Notes: generated from the sequence alone by a model not told the origin. Numbered from the stretch's first letter, positions 21,040 to 33,653 are shown. The stretch: DNA of 64,000 bases from Actinostola sp. cb2023 (GCA_033675265.1 JAUJYZ010000745.1:15001-79000); one strand, 5' to 3'. Made by a program: numbers and translations.

Positions 21040-22106
21040 TTTCAGTTTGTTCAGCACTTGACAAAAAAAAAATTACTCATCTAGAATCCTGAGAACTGAA
21101 AACCCGTGGAATAAATAAGCTTTCTCTTGTCCAATGTCAACATTTCTTTGCATGCTCGTTGGCACGTATTATGCGCAGAATTTTGATTGTATCAGTGAGT
21201 CATTCATCAAATAATACTAATATATTGGACTTATAGTCTAAGAGAACACTCCACATGTTCGCAATGCGCTTTACAACCTATGGAGGGCTTTTGGGGGCTC
21301 ACCTATGAAAGACGCCCATGGCAGCCGAGCAGCTCACAATCATAAGGAGTTAGTACGCTACTATGTTTTGCCTCCAATTTTAAATATGCTGTTGAATGCG
21401 ACTTTTGCTAATAAGAAGTACAAAGATGTCTATAAATAAGGTCGAAACTGCAGTATTCTACAAGGGAGTTGATTTACAATCAGTCATCATACATTTGCTT
21501 TCTTCTATTGTTAACGCCAGTAAAGGTTGCATCATCTCATTCCTTAGAGAATCGAAAATAGTGCCACATTCTGTACTGAGAATCTTTGGAATATGAAAAG
21601 ACAACGAAAACAAATTTTATTGAATGGAAGTTAAATAACGTTCATTCTGTTTGAGAGTCACTTTGTAGTCCATTGGGAAAAGACAACTTATTTTAATTGG
21701 TTTCTAGTACGAATAATCGTAAGGTCCGCAAGAACATGCACTGAGTTGTGTAGACATTTACGTGCAGATTTGTTAAACAATCTACTTTAGAAAAGAGTTC
21801 AAATGAGATATCAAGTTTCTCGTCAATCAGTAGTGTTTAGCATATGCCTGCAAGGACAGGTATACGCAAAATGAAGCTGAGTTAAGATATGGATTCATCC
21901 CAATCAAAGACGGTTGGTTAAACTCTTTTAAGATAAATAAATAAACTTAAAATATCTGCGCGCCTTTGCTTTCATGAATTAAATAATAAAAAGTCAACGA
22001 ATTTAGTTAAGAAACGTCCCTCGTTTACTAGAAAAAAGCTTTCTTGTAAGTAATATTACCACAACGAAACTGAAAGCAGACGACTTCAGTCCTTGGAACA
22101 AACAAT
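21040..22106. other. Inter-gene spacer with a conserved block
   Basis: The stretch at about 21455-21595 is open on both strands and is conserved at matching places in B (25295), C (28180), D (39235) and, beside an insertion, E (44333). The minus strand reads ECGTIFDSLRNEMMQPLLAL then TIEESKC and stops after about 18 more residues. The plus strand reads ESKIVPHSVLRIF. In copy C the minus-strand frame extends back through a hydrophobic stretch (FHSIIVVFVALYIPKI). It could be an exon of a second small gene or simply conserved because the duplications are recent. I cannot choose between these. Confidence 0.35.
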
Positions 22107-22395
22107 TTTGCACACTTTGTATGGTCTGTAGTCCGTGGAAAATCGTCATTTTGGGCTATTTGTGCGCACTTTGCATGGGGTATAGTCCATTTTTGCGCAC
22201 TGTGTATGGGTTATATATAGTCCGTGGAAAATTATCATTTTAAGCCATTTTTTCGCACTTTGCATGGGATATAATCCATTTAGAAAATCGTCATTTGGGC
22301 CATTTTTTGCGCACTTTTCATGGGCTATAGACCATTGAAAATGTTATTTTGGGCCATTTTTTGCGCACTTTGCATGCGCTGTAGTCCATCAAATA
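22107..22395 (+). repeat. GGGCTATA tandem array between copies A and B
   Basis: Degenerate repeats of about 45-60 bp, built from GTCCGTGGAAAATCGTCATT, TTGGGCCATTTTTGCGCACT and TTGCATGGGCTATA. Confidence 0.85.
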
Positions 22396-22955
22396 TAGTC
22401 ATATGCTATTTAAAAATAGCATCGGATGTTAATATTTGTATTTTCAATTTAAAGTTATCGGATCCCTAAACAGACATGTTCTACAAGCCAGCAATCACTT
22501 GCAAAATGCTTGACACTCTCTACAAAAAATAGCATGGAATACCATAAATATAAGTTTTACGTTCCGATTAATATTCTTTTCAATGAAATATCCCCTCTCC
22601 CCTGATCCAATGTAGTCTCGAGATGCGCACAGTTGTATTTAGCAATCATCAAACAACATTGCACAAGGGGGACGGGGGAGGGGAGTGACGAGAGAGGGGT
22701 GGTCATATTATCGGTCAAAATGGCCCAGGGGTGTCAAGCATTTTTGCAAGTGATTACAGCCAATGAGAGCGTACTTTAATCATTATTAATATCCTCACTC
22801 AAGCAATGTGTATCGCGTTGGAATAATGCAGGGCAAGTAATTTAGCACACAAAAGCATCAATAACTTCAATAGTTTATTCATTCAGTATTTCTCGATATC
22901 TTGTTTCCATATTAAGGTCCCGTTTTACATGGATGATCAACACGATGTTTTGTCT

Positions 22956-24464
22956 CTACAGAACAAATTGACAACACTTGTATTCATAACGAACTTTAGA
23001 ACCATTTTTACCACCATTTCTGCGGAGAACAAAACTCGACAAAAAGTGTTTAGCGGGGCAATTCAAGCGATGTCTGTCCAAATACATGATTGGTGCATTA
23101 GAATAGGGTTGCCATTCAGTCACCATGTTACGGCATGTCACGTGAGCATTGTTCATCCTTCCTTGGAGGTTCACAGTTCTGGATTCTACTATTCGTACTT
23201 TTCCTGAAAGAGACTAAGAAAGAATGGAATCGATAGTTATCGAGATGTTTTGCGAGAGTAGAGTAACTTGAAACGGCCATGGCTACCTTGCATAATGAGG
23301 GTTTATCATGTAATTTCAAATCTCATAGGACAAAAAATGATTATTATAGCTGGAAAGGGCTCGTTGAAATAAGTAAAAGTGTGCAGTTTGGAAAAGATCG
23401 CTTCACAAATTACGAAGATATGAATTTTCAAAAATCTAAATTTTATATGAAAACCTTTGAAAATTTACGCTTCGAGGCAACTCTTGCCTCCAACTGCCTG
23501 AAAGGTTTTCATCCAAAATTTCGATTTTTGAAAATTCATATCTTCGCAATTTGGGAAGCGATCTTTTCCAAACTTCACATTTTTACTAATTTCAACGAGC
23601 TCTTTCCAGCTATGATAATCATTTTTTTTTGTCCTATGAGTTTTGAAATTACATGATAAACCCTCATTGCACAAGCTCTCCTACTCATTGGTAATTAATC
23701 AAGAGACGATTGTTTACAATGATTACATATGAAATTTCTCTTCACATCCACAATCGATCTACGATTGCTTTGGACGAACCGAATAGTCACGTACATATAA
23801 TAATAATAATAATAATAATAACTTTATTAACGTGTCATGTTTTCTAGTTTACAAGAAACTAATTGGAGACACCTATCTACCCCACCCATTAAAATATCCC
23901 TATATATGGTCTACTGAGTTATTTTCCCGTTAAACCTTAGCTTCTTAGCTAACCCACCCAACTTTTTTCCTGTATCATTGAGACTGACAACGATTACCTG
24001 GTAGTTGCGTTGTGAGCTGGTGATCAATCGCCTTGTGGTGTAGATTTGTCTCTTCAGTTCATTCACCATATTGGTTACTTTGCCAAGGAGTTCACTCAAT
24101 GTAGATCTCTTCTCAACTTCTGATGAAATAAAAGGAAGTCAGATTTCATGTCCTATCAGTAATGAATAGTAGTTTATTTCCGATGTGGTCAAGGCTTAGC
24201 AAGTATGTCCATCACGAGAGGTACAATTACAACTAAAGAATTTCGTGACCAAAAAAAACACACAATTTGAACAAGACTGACACGTGGAAAGCCGACAACT
24301 TTCACTAGCACTGAAATGCATGGCTCTCCCTTTAGTTGAGAGTCAAAACTTTTAAGATCTATTAAACGTTTCGACTCACCTGCGTCCATGACGTCTAGAG
24401 GAGCGCAACAACAGCAACCAAATAGGAAAGAAAAAGCGATGAAGAGGAGTAACGTATGATTCAT
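22956..24464 (-). CDS. Secreted Cys-containing protein, tandem copy B
   Basis: Exon 1 24380-24464, exon 2 23998-24119, exon 3 22956-23213; lengths 85, 122 and 258, exactly as in copy A. The signal peptide differs at one residue (LFI for LFV). The exon 2 donor reads CAG|GTAATC because four bases (GTCA) are missing relative to A. The phase is unchanged, so splicing should still give the same protein. Exon 3 differs by a few residues (NMVTEWQ; RRNGGKNGS). AATAAA at 22874-22879 (minus). Intron 2 contains a roughly 380-bp fold-back not found in A, C or E. Confidence 0.75.
23289..23671. mobile_element. About 380-bp fold-back in intron 2, copy B
   Basis: Arms contain AATGAGGGTTTATCATGTAA, TTTCAAATCTCATAGGAC and AAAAGATCGCTTC, with complements. 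The related element lies at the same position in copy D (29864-30230). Confidence 0.75.
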
Positions 24465-24807
24465 TCTTCTTTGACTTGGCAACTGAAATCTTAGTACAGA
24501 AAGAAAGTAATTAGTACGTATATGATTTCAAATTCAAACAGTAGTTCTATTAGAACTCGCAGGTTTCTGTCGACAATTGAAAAATATTATCGCACTAGTT
24601 CACAACCTTCCGAACCACTGTATAATAATCATGTTTATCTTGCCGCCCTTAGACCGAATAGGCTACTGCATGGATTTCAAGCTGTTCTTGAGCGAACTAC
24701 ACTCTAATTGAACTCATCATCATACTAACCTCACAGATAGAGTGTTGAACTGGCAGTCTGTTTGCGAAAACTGGAGCTAGTAAACTCAAACACGCATGGT
24801 AGCTTCT

Positions 24808-24813
24808 TTTATA
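24808..24813 (-). promoter_or_regulatory. TATA box, copy B
   Basis: Minus-strand CCTATAAAAGAAG. The non-coding exon donor follows at 24730|24729. Confidence 0.75.
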
Positions 24814-25954
24814 GGACTTCTTCGGCAAATTGCACGTGAAATTGTACATGAATATTTCAGTTTGTTCAGCACTTGACAAAAAAAAAACACCATTGCTCAT
24901 CCAGAATCCCGTGAACTGAAAACCCGTGGAATAAATTAGCTTTCTCTTGTCCAATGTCAACATTTCTTCGCATGCTCGTTGGCACGTATTATGCGCAGAA
25001 TTTTGATTGTATCAGTAAGTCATTCATCAAATAATACTAATATATTTGACTTATAGTCTAAGAGAACACTCCACATGTTCGCAATGCGCTTTACAACCTA
25101 TGGAGGGCTTTTGGGGGCTCACCTATGAAAGACGCCCATGGCAGCCGAGCAGCTCACAATCATAAGGAGTGTTAGTACGTTACTATGTTTTGCCTCCAAT
25201 TTTAAATATGCTGTTGAATGCGACTTTTGCTAATAAGAAGTGCAAAGATGTCTAAATAAGGTCGAAACTGCAGTATTCTACAAGGGAGTTGATTTACAAT
25301 CAGTCATCATACATTTGCTTTCTTCTATTGTTAACGCCAGTAAAGGTTGCATCATATCATTCCTTAGAGAATCGAAAATAGTGCCACATTCTCTACTGAG
25401 AATCTTTAATTTGGAATATGATAAGACAACGAAAACAAATATTATTGAATGGAAGTTATATAGCGTTCATTCTGTTTGAGAGTCACTTTGTAGTCCATTG
25501 GGAAAAGACAACTTATTTTAGTTGGTTTCTAGTACGAATAATCGTAAGGTCCGCAAGAACATCACTGAGTTGTGTAGACATTTACGTGCAGATTTGTTAA
25601 ACAATTGCAATCCACTATAAAAAAGAGTTCAATAATTTAGCAATTATCAAACAACATTGCATAAGGGGGATGGGGGAGGGGAGTGACGAGAAAGGGGTGG
25701 TCATATTATCGGTCAAAATGGCCCAGAGGTGTCAAGCATTTTTGCAAGTGATTGCAGCCAATGAGAGCGTACTTTAATCATTATTCATATCCTCACTCAA
25801 GCAATGTGTATCGCGTTGGAATAATGCAGGGCAAGTAATTTAGCACACAAAAGCATCAATAACTTCAATAGTTTATTCATTCAGTATTTCTCGATATCTT
25901 GTTTCCATATTCAGGTCCCGTTTTACATGGATGATCAAACACGATGTTTTGTCT

Positions 25955-27377
25955 CTACAGAACAAATTGACAACACTTGTATTCATAACGAACTTTAGAA
26001 TTGTTTTTACTACCATTTCTGCGGAGAACAAAACTCGACAAAAAGTGTTTAGCGGGACAATTCAAGCGATGTCTGTCCAAATACATGATTGGTGCATTAG
26101 AATAGGGTTGCCATTTAGTCTCCATGTTACGGCATTTCACGTGAGCATTCTTCATCCTTCCTTGGAGGTTCGCAGTTCTGGATTCCACTATTCGTATTTT
26201 TCCTGAAAGAGACTAAGAAAGAATGGGATAGTTATCGTGAGAAATCGCGAGAGTAGAGTAACATGAAAGCCACCGTGCACCAGCTGTCCTACTCATTTAT
26301 GATTTCACTTGGTAATACTCCTTTTTACAGTTCAATGCGCCATCTTGAAAGGTAGCCGTGCCTTTGCATCGAAGCGAGACCAACGGTGACCTTACAATGA
26401 TAGAGACATGTGAATAATTGTCCAAGGTGTTAAAAAGGTCTCTATCATTGCAAGTTCACTGTTGGTCTCGCTTCGATGCAAAGGCTCGGCTACCTTTCAA
26501 GATGGCGCCGGAAACTGTAAAAACTGGTAGAATGGAGTATTAAGAGACGATAGTTTTACAATGATTATATAAGTTTCTCTTCACATCCACAATCTACAAT
26601 AGGCGATGTTCATGATGGCGTCATATACTACAAGTACCAGAAAGCTTTGCCCATTTTATTTTGTTAGATAATTAGCACCAATTGTCTTACTATTCTCATG
26701 AGGGAATAAAAATCTGAATTGTAAGAAAGAAAATTCCCATGCAAAGCATTTTGTTACTTGTAGTCATATGACGCCATCATGAAAATCGCCCATTGCTTTG
26801 GACGAACAAATAGTCACGTACATATAATATGGTCTACTGAGTTATTTTCCTTAAACCTTCTTAGCTAACCCACCCAACTTTTATCCTGTATCATCGGGAC
26901 AGCGATTACCTGGTAGTTGCGTTGTGAGCTGGTGATCAATCGCCTTCCGGTGTAGATTTGTCTCTTTAGTTCATTCACCATATTGGTTACTTTGCCAAGG
27001 AGTTCACTCAATGTAGATCTCTTCTCAACTTCTGATAAAATAAAAGGAAGTCAGATTTGATGTCTTATCAGTAATGAATAGTAGTTGATTTCCGATGTGG
27101 TCAAGGCTTAGCAAGTATGTCCATCACGAGAGGTACAATTACAATTAAAGAATTTCGCAACCAAAAAAACACACAATTTGAACAAGACTGACACGTGGAA
27201 AGCCAACAACTTTCACTAGCACTGAAATGCATGGCTCTCCTTTTAGTTGAGAGTCGAAACTTTTAAGATCTATATTAAACGTCTCGACTCACCTGCGTCC
27301 ATGACGTCTAGAGGAGCGCAACAACAGCAACCAAATAGGAAAGAAAAAGCGATGAAGAGGAGTAACGTATGATTCAT
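25955..27377 (-). CDS. Secreted Cys-containing protein, tandem copy C
   Basis: Exon 1 27293-27377, exon 2 26910-27031, exon 3 25955-26212. All junctions are conserved, with the short CAG|GTAATC donor as in B. Substitutions include IYTGRR for IYTTRR in exon 2, and ETKWQ and GSKNNSK in exon 3. The four Cys of exon 3 and the YEYKCC ending are kept. AATAAA at 25872-25877 (minus). Intron 2 carries the same two miniature elements as copy A (26315 and 26600). The boundary with copy B lacks the GGGCTATA array. Confidence 0.75.
26315..26540. mobile_element. Inverted-repeat element in intron 2, copy C (as 19577)
   Basis: Same ATACTCC ends and TA flanks as the copy A element, at the orthologous intron position. 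Confidence 0.75.
26600..26791. mobile_element. TAGGCGA-ended element, intron 2 of copy C
   Basis: Same family and position as 19863-20053. The right end has one mismatch (TCGCCCA). Confidence 0.7.
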
Positions 27378-27724
27378 TCTTCTTTGACTTGGCGACTGAA
27401 ATCTTAGTGCAGAAAGAAAGTAATCAGTACGTATATATGATTTCAAATTCAAACAGAAGTTCTATTAGAACTCGCAGGTTTCTATCGACAATTTAAAACT
27501 ATTATCGCACTAGTTCACAACCTTCCGAACCACTGTATAATAATCATGTTTATCTTGCCGCCCTTAGACTGAGTAGGCTACTGCATGAATTTCAAAGCTG
27601 TTCTTGAGCGAACTACACTCTAATTGAACTCATCATCATACTAACCTCACAGATAGAGTGTTGAACTGGCAGAATGTTTGCGAAAACTGGAGCTTGTTAA
27701 ACTCAAACACGCATGGTAGCTCCT

Positions 27725-27730
27725 TTTATA
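27725..27730 (-). promoter_or_regulatory. TATA box, copy C
   Basis: Minus-strand CCTATAAAAGGAG. The non-coding exon donor follows at 27646|27645. Confidence 0.75.
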
Positions 27731-28469
27731 GGACTTCTTCGGCAAATTGCACGTGAAATTGTACATGAATATTTCAGTTTGTTCAGCAGTTGGAGAGAAA
27801 AAAACACCATTGCTCATCCAGAATCCCGAGAACTGAAAACCCGTGGAATAAATAAGCTTTCTCTTGTCCAATGTCAACATTTCTTCGCATGCTCGTTGGT
27901 AATTAATCATTGTATCAGTGAGTCATTCATCAAATAATACTAATATAATGGGCGTTCTTATAGTCTAAGAGAACACTCCACATGTTCGCAATGCGCTTTA
28001 CAACCTATGGAGGGCTTTTGGGGACTCACCTATGAAAGACGCCCATGGCAGCCGAGCAGCTCACAATCATAAGGAGTGTTAGTACGCTACTATGTTTTAC
28101 CTCCAATTTTAAATATGCTGTTGAATGCGACTTTTGCTAATAAGAAGTACAAAGATGTCTAAATAAGGTCGAAACTGCAGTATTCTACCAGGGAGTTGAT
28201 TTACAATCAGTCAGCATACATTTGCTTTCTTCTATTGTTAATGCCAGTAAAGGTTGCATCGTCTCATCCCTTAGAGAATCGAAAATAGTGCCACATTCTG
28301 TACTGAGAATCTTTGGAATATATAAGGCAACGAAAACAACTATTATTGAATGGAAGTTATATAACGTTGATTGGTTTCTAGTACGAATAATCGCCAATGG
28401 ACGGCATGCACTGAGTTGTGTAGACTGATTTACGTGCAGATCTGTTAAACAACAGTTAAATTGAGATAT

Positions 28470-28975
28470 AGTTTATCATTTTAGGCCATTTTTGCGCACT
28501 TTGCATGGTCTATAGTCCGTGGAAAATCGTCATTTTGGGTCATTTTGCGCACTTTGCATGGGCTATAGTCCGTGGAGAATCGTCATTTTGGGCCATTTTT
28601 GCGCACTAGCTTTGCATGGGCTATAGTCTATGGAAAAGCGTCATTTTGGGCCATTTTTGCGCACTGTGTATGGGCTATTGTCCGTGGAAAATCGTCATTT
28701 TGGGTTATTTTGCGCACTTTGCATGGGCTATAGTCCGTGGAAAATCGTCATTTTGGGTTATTTTGCGCACTTTGCATGGGCTATATATAGTCCGTGGAGA
28801 CCGTGGAAAATCGTCATTTTGGGCCATTTTGCGCACTTTGCATGGGCTATTGTCCATGGAAAATCGTCATTTTGGGCCATTTTTGCGCACTGTGCATGGT
28901 CTGTAGTCCATGGCCATGGAAAACCGTCATTGTGGGCTATTTTTGAGCATTTTGCATGGGCTGTAGTCCATCAAA
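28470..28975 (+). repeat. GGGCTATA tandem array between copies C and D
   Basis: About nine units of 50-60 bp with the same building blocks as at 22107. Open frames seen here are simply periodic repeats. Confidence 0.9.
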
Positions 28976-29533
28976 TATCGTCATCTTTAAATAGCATCGG
29001 ATGTTAATATTTGTATTTTCAAATTAAAGTTATCGGATCCCTAAACAGACATGTTCTACAAGCCAACAATCACTTGCAAAATGCTTGACACTCCCTACAA
29101 ACAATAGCATGGAATACCATAAATAAAAGTTTTACGATCTGCATGATTAATATTCTTTTCAATGAAATATCCCCTCTCCCCTGATCCAATGTTGTCGAGA
29201 GATGCACAGTTGTATTTAGCAATCATCAAACAACATTGCATAAGGGGGACGGGGGAGGGGAGTGATGAGAAAGAGGTGGCCATATTATCGGTCAAAATGG
29301 CCCAGGGGTGTCAAGCATTTTTGCAAGTGATTGCAGCCAATGAGAGCGTACTTTAATCATTATTAATATCCTCACTCAAGCAATGTGTATCACGTTGGAA
29401 TAATGCGTGGCAAGTAATTTAGCACACAAAAGCATCAATAACTTCAATAGTTTATTCATTCAGTATTTCTCGATATCTTGTTTCCATATTCAGGTCCCGT
29501 TTTACATGGATGATCAAACACGATGTTTTGTCT

Positions 29534-30924
29534 CTACAGAACAAATTGACAACACTTGTATTCATAACGAACTTTAGAACCATTTTTACTACCATTTCTG
29601 CGGAGAACAAAACTCGACAAAAAGTGTTTAGCAGGACAATTCAAGCGATGTCTGTCCAAATACATGATTGGTGCATTAGAATAAGGTTGCCATTCAGTCT
29701 CCATGTTACGGCATTTCACGTGAGCATTGTTCATCCTTCCTTGGAGGTCCACAGTTCTGGATTCTACTATTCGTACTTTTCCTGAAAGAGACTATGAAAG
29801 AATGGAATCGATAGTTATCGAGATGTTTTGCGAGAGTAGAGTAACTTGAAATCCATGGTCACTTTGCATAATGATGGTTTATCATGTAATTTCAAATCTC
29901 ATAGGACAAAATGATTATCATAGCTGGAAAGAGCTCGTTGAAATAAGTAAAAGTGTGAAGTTCGGAAAAGATCGCTTCTCAAATTACGAATATATGAATT
30001 TTCAAAAATCGAAATTACTTGGAGGCAACTCTTGCCACCGTGCTCTTGCCTCCAACAAAGGTTTTCATCCAAAATTTCGATTTTTGAAAATTCATATCTT
30101 TGCAATTTGTGAAGCGATCTTTCCCAAACTTCACATTTTTACTAATTTCAACGAGCTCTTTTCATCTATGATAAGAGTTTTTTTTTTGTCCTATGAAATT
30201 TTAAATTACATGATAAACCCTCATTGCACAAGCTGTCCTACTCATTTATGATTTTACACTTGATAATTAATCAAGAGACGATTGTTTACAATGCCGGATT
30301 ACATCATTTCTCTTCACATCCACAATCGATCTACGATTGCTTTGGAAGAACCGAATAGTCACGTACATATATGGTCCACTGAATTATTTCCCTTAAACCT
30401 TCTTAGCTAACCCACCCAACGTTTTTCCTGTATCATCGGGACAACGATTACTGACCTGGTAGTTGCGTTGTGAGCTGGTGATCAATCGCCTTGTGGTGTA
30501 GATTTGTCTCTTTAGTTCATTCACCATATTGGTTACTTTGCCAAGGAGTTCACTCAATGTAGATCTCTTCTCAACTTCTGATAAATTAAAAGTCAGATTT
30601 GATATCTTATCAGTAATGAATAGTAGTTTATTTCCGATGTGGTCAAGGCTTAGCAAGTATGTCCATCACGAGAGGTACAATTACAATTAAAGAATTTCGT
30701 GACCAAAAAAACCCATAATCAGTTGAACAAGACTGACACGTGGAAAGCCGACAACTTTCACTAGCACTGAAATGCATGGCTCTCCCTTTAGTTGAGAGTC
30801 GAAAATTCCTTTTAAGATCTATTAAACGTATCGACTCACCTGCGTCCATTGCGTCTAGAGGAGCGCAACAACAACAACCAAATAGGAAAGAAAAAGCGAC
30901 GAAGAGGAGTAACGTACGATTCAT
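29534..30924 (-). CDS. Secreted Cys-containing protein, tandem copy D
   Basis: Exon 1 30840-30924, exon 2 30456-30577, exon 3 29534-29791. The signal peptide begins MNRTLLL and has PLDAMDA where the others have PLDVMDA. The exon 2 donor is CAG|GTCAGT as in A. The exon 3 acceptor reads TTTCATAG instead of TTTCTTAG, still usable. AATAAA at 29451-29456 (minus). Intron 2 has the same fold-back type as copy B. About 570 bp upstream of this gene's start the unit is split by the 7.5-kb retrotransposon at 31522-39000. The TATA box and first exon stay on the gene's side of the insertion, so expression may be intact. Confidence 0.75.
29864..30230. mobile_element. Fold-back in intron 2, copy D (as 23289)
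   Basis: Same TTTATCATGTAATTTCAAAT arm and GATCGCTTC block as in copy B, partly diverged in the centre. Confidence 0.7.
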
Positions 30925-31272
30925 TCTTCTTTGACTTGGCGACTGAAATCTTAGTGCAGAAAGAAAGTAATTAGTACGTATATGTATGATTTCAAATTCA
31001 AACAGAAGTTCTATTAGAACTCGCAGGTTTTTGTCGACAATTTAAAACTATTATCGCACTAGTTCACATCCTTCCGAACCACCGTATGATAATCATGTTT
31101 ATCTTGCCGCCCTTAGACTGAGTATGCTACTGCATGGATTTCAAGCTGTTCTTGAGCGAACTACACTCTAATTGAACTCATCATCATACTAACCTCACAG
31201 ATAGAGTGTTGAACTGGCAGTCTGTTTGCGAAAACTAGAGCTTGTTAAACTCAAACACGCATGGTAGCATCT

Positions 31273-31278
31273 TTTATA
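31273..31278 (-). promoter_or_regulatory. TATA box, copy D
   Basis: Minus-strand CCTATAAAAGATG. The non-coding exon donor is at 31194|31193. It lies about 240 bp from the end of the inserted retrotransposon. Confidence 0.75.
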
Positions 31279-31521
31279 GGACTTCTTCGGCAAATTGCAC
31301 GTGAAATTGTACATGAATATTTCAGTTTGTTCAACACTTGACAAAAAAAACACCATTGCTCATCCAGAATCCCGAGAACTGAAAACCCGTGGAATAAATA
31401 AGCTTTCTCTTGTCCAATGTCAACATTTCTTCGCATGCTCGTTGGTACGTATTATGCGCCGAATTTTGATTGTATCAGTGAGTCATTCATCAAATAATAC
31501 TAATATAATGGGCGTTCTTAT

Positions 31522-31598
31522 AGTGAACCATTTTCACTGTTAACTTCCCCCGCTCATTGTCTCGGCTTGATTAAGTTATGGGAGGACGAGATTTTACC
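31522..31598 (-). repeat. Retrotransposon terminal repeat B2 (77 bp)
   Basis: Same 77 bp as B1. It is the 3' end of the element in its own orientation. Confidence 0.9.
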
Positions 31599-31672
31599 GA
31601 GGCAATGAGCCGAATGCGAAGTGGAATGCGACCGATAGAGATTAGGCGTCGCCGAAGGGGAGGGGGTGGGTC

Positions 31673-31860
31673 GAAAGTAGTTTTTAGTATTGCCCGATGG
31701 AGTACTCGTGAAAATGCCCCGAAATTAGGGATTGCAGTCCTTAAATACGCGGGTAAGGGGACGTGGCGATGTGAAGTATCCAAAACAGATAATTCCCAAG
31801 CGAGAGCAGCCTCATTAATCGCGCCCGCTTGTATTTCGCGGGGTTTTTAGCAGTGAAAAT
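31673..31860 (-). repeat. Retrotransposon internal repeat A2 (188 bp)
   Basis: Second copy of A1, directly abutting B1 at 31861. Confidence 0.9.
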
Positions 31861-31937
31861 AGTGAACCATTTTCACTGTTAACTTCCCCCGCTCATTGTC
31901 TCGGCTTGATTAAGTTATGGGAGGACGAGATTTTACC
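31861..31937 (-). repeat. Retrotransposon repeat B1 (77 bp)
   Basis: Starts AGTGAACCATTTTCACTG and ends ACGAGATTTTACC (plus strand). Identical to B2. Confidence 0.9.
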
Positions 31938-32098
31938 TCCGCTTACTCGCTAGAATAGCTAGTGTCGTTCTCCCAGTTCAGAAGGGACGTAAATGGATAC
32001 ATGGGCACGGGTGTAAAAAGAGGTTTCCTCCCAAAACTCAGAAGAGGGTTTATTACAGAATCCATGATTTTAATCAAAACGTAATGGAGCAAACACGC

Positions 32099-33430
32099 TC
32101 AAGGGAAGGCGAGAGAAAGATTTCCGAGGTCGTTATTGGCGCAGAAAATGCTGGCAGTAGTAGCTGCTTTAGGTGCGTTGCCTTGTGATGTGGCCATAGT
32201 GCTATCGGCTAAGGTCGTGGCCACACGATTGGCGTTCATAACCTTCCCGATCTGGGAGTAATATTCTGGCATTTCAGAAGAGCGCCAGCCTATATGTCTC
32301 GCAACGTCGTCAGAGGAAACGCCCAGGAGGGATAATGTGATGGCACATCCACTGCGAAAGCTGTGCATAGTCTCCCCGCTGTCGATATTCAGATCCTTAA
32401 GATGGCGAGATAATCTATTGGCGACCGTGGAACCAGTGAATGGGGATGTTGAAACCTCACCTTTGCTATTAAGTGACCTGAATAGGTAACCATCTCTCGG
32501 GTTGACCGACATTAAATCGCAGAGTTTAACATAGAGTTCTAGGTTGGCAACCGGGCAGATGGTACGGTTCTGGCATCTCTTAATCATAAAGGTGTTAGAG
32601 GGTCCCCCTCGCAAGGTTTTGCCAAATGTGTGGCGAAATAAGAGGCCCTCCTGGTTGGGGAGTGAAGTGACTTCTTTGGTTAATACTCTCCCTAAGTCTG
32701 ATGCTCTGTTACCGGAGTAGAACTCAAGGCAAAAGAAAGCAAGATCTCGAGCGAAGATGTAACGTTGGCTAGGATTAGAGTTGGGGGCGAATACCAGTGT
32801 TCTGAGATGGGTGCATAACTTCGTCAGCTTGTCAAAGAAAAAAGGGACAGCTTGTCTAGGGATGATTCTAGCTTGGGCTTGTTCTTCTCGGATAAGGCGG
32901 AGATATGATTTGACGCTGTGGTGGGTAGCCGGGTTGCCCACACCCAGAAGGTTGTTCCACTCCCCATCACGGCCAGCTTCACAGAAAACGGAGCGTAGTT
33001 TCCCTATTATGCTGTCGACAGTTCCTGCTGCTAGTCTGGTAGGACAAGGACAAGACGTTTTCTTAGAGTAACCAAAGTGTCTGCACGCAGGAGTGTGGAC
33101 TTTGGTCTTTCCACCTTTATCTTTCCAGACTAGAAACCTAGCAATGTCCCGGGGCGCGGCGGAAAGCAGGGATTTGGCTGTTGGGAGCGAGAATAAAAAA
33201 TGTTGCAGTTCTTTCTGAAGACTACTTTTCTGCTTCTGATAGGGTTTACTCTCCCGAACCGAACCCAAGGCGTCTAAGCGCTGGTCTAATTGCGACAGGT
33301 CGACATCTATCTTAGGGGGAGTGGACTCGGTGTGGATGCGTTGGCGCTTGTAACCACATTGTTGACAAAAGGAGAAATGTGCATCGTTGGGGGATACGAG
33401 CAATCTGGGCAACGCACTGCCGGACACCAA
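32099..33430 (-). CDS. Tyrosine recombinase of the retrotransposon
   Basis: Open frame of 443 codons (first codon not ATG). The catalytic set is visible: Arg242 in GNRASDLGRV, His356 and Arg359 in HSFRSGC, His379 in ARHIGW, and Tyr390 or Tyr391 in MPEYYSQIG. This is the R-HxxR-H-Y signature of tyrosine recombinases, which would integrate the circular DNA intermediate. Near the N-terminus FCQQCGYKRQ looks like half of a zinc ribbon. The partner CPDCSY lies just upstream in another frame, separated at a run of five C (about 33391), so a 1-bp shift probably breaks the N-terminus. A possible acceptor (CTCCTAG) precedes the frame. It ends 161 bp before B1. Confidence 0.9.
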   Translation of the reverse strand: MVSGSALPRLLVSPNDAHFSFCQQCGYKRQRIHTESTPPKIDVDLSQLDQRLDALGSVRESKPYQKQKSSLQKELQHFLFSLPTAKSLLSAAPRDIARFLVWKDKGGKTKVHTPACRHFGYSKKTSCPCPTRLAAGTVDSIIGKLRSVFCEAGRDGEWNNLLGVGNPATHHSVKSYLRLIREEQAQARIIPRQAVPFFFDKLTKLCTHLRTLVFAPNSNPSQRYIFARDLAFFCLEFYSGNRASDLGRVLTKEVTSLPNQEGLLFRHTFGKTLRGGPSNTFMIKRCQNRTICPVANLELYVKLCDLMSVNPRDGYLFRSLNSKGEVSTSPFTGSTVANRLSRHLKDLNIDSGETMHSFRSGCAITLSLLGVSSDDVARHIGWRSSEMPEYYSQIGKVMNANRVATTLADSTMATSQGNAPKAATTASIFCANNDLGNLSLAFP

Positions 33431-33653
33431 AGTCTAGGAGTCTCAACGAGAGGCTGAGGAAGATAGACGGAAAGAGGGAACGTGAGTTGGACACACATTA
33501 AAGGAGGACACTAGAGAGTCTAAGAAGGAATTTAATAACAAAAATACATGAGTATCAAACAATATAGAAGGAGAAATATAGTACTTGACATGAATCTCTT
33601 CTTAGTTATGATATTGCGTGATCTAAATATTGTTACAAATAGAACAAACAGTG

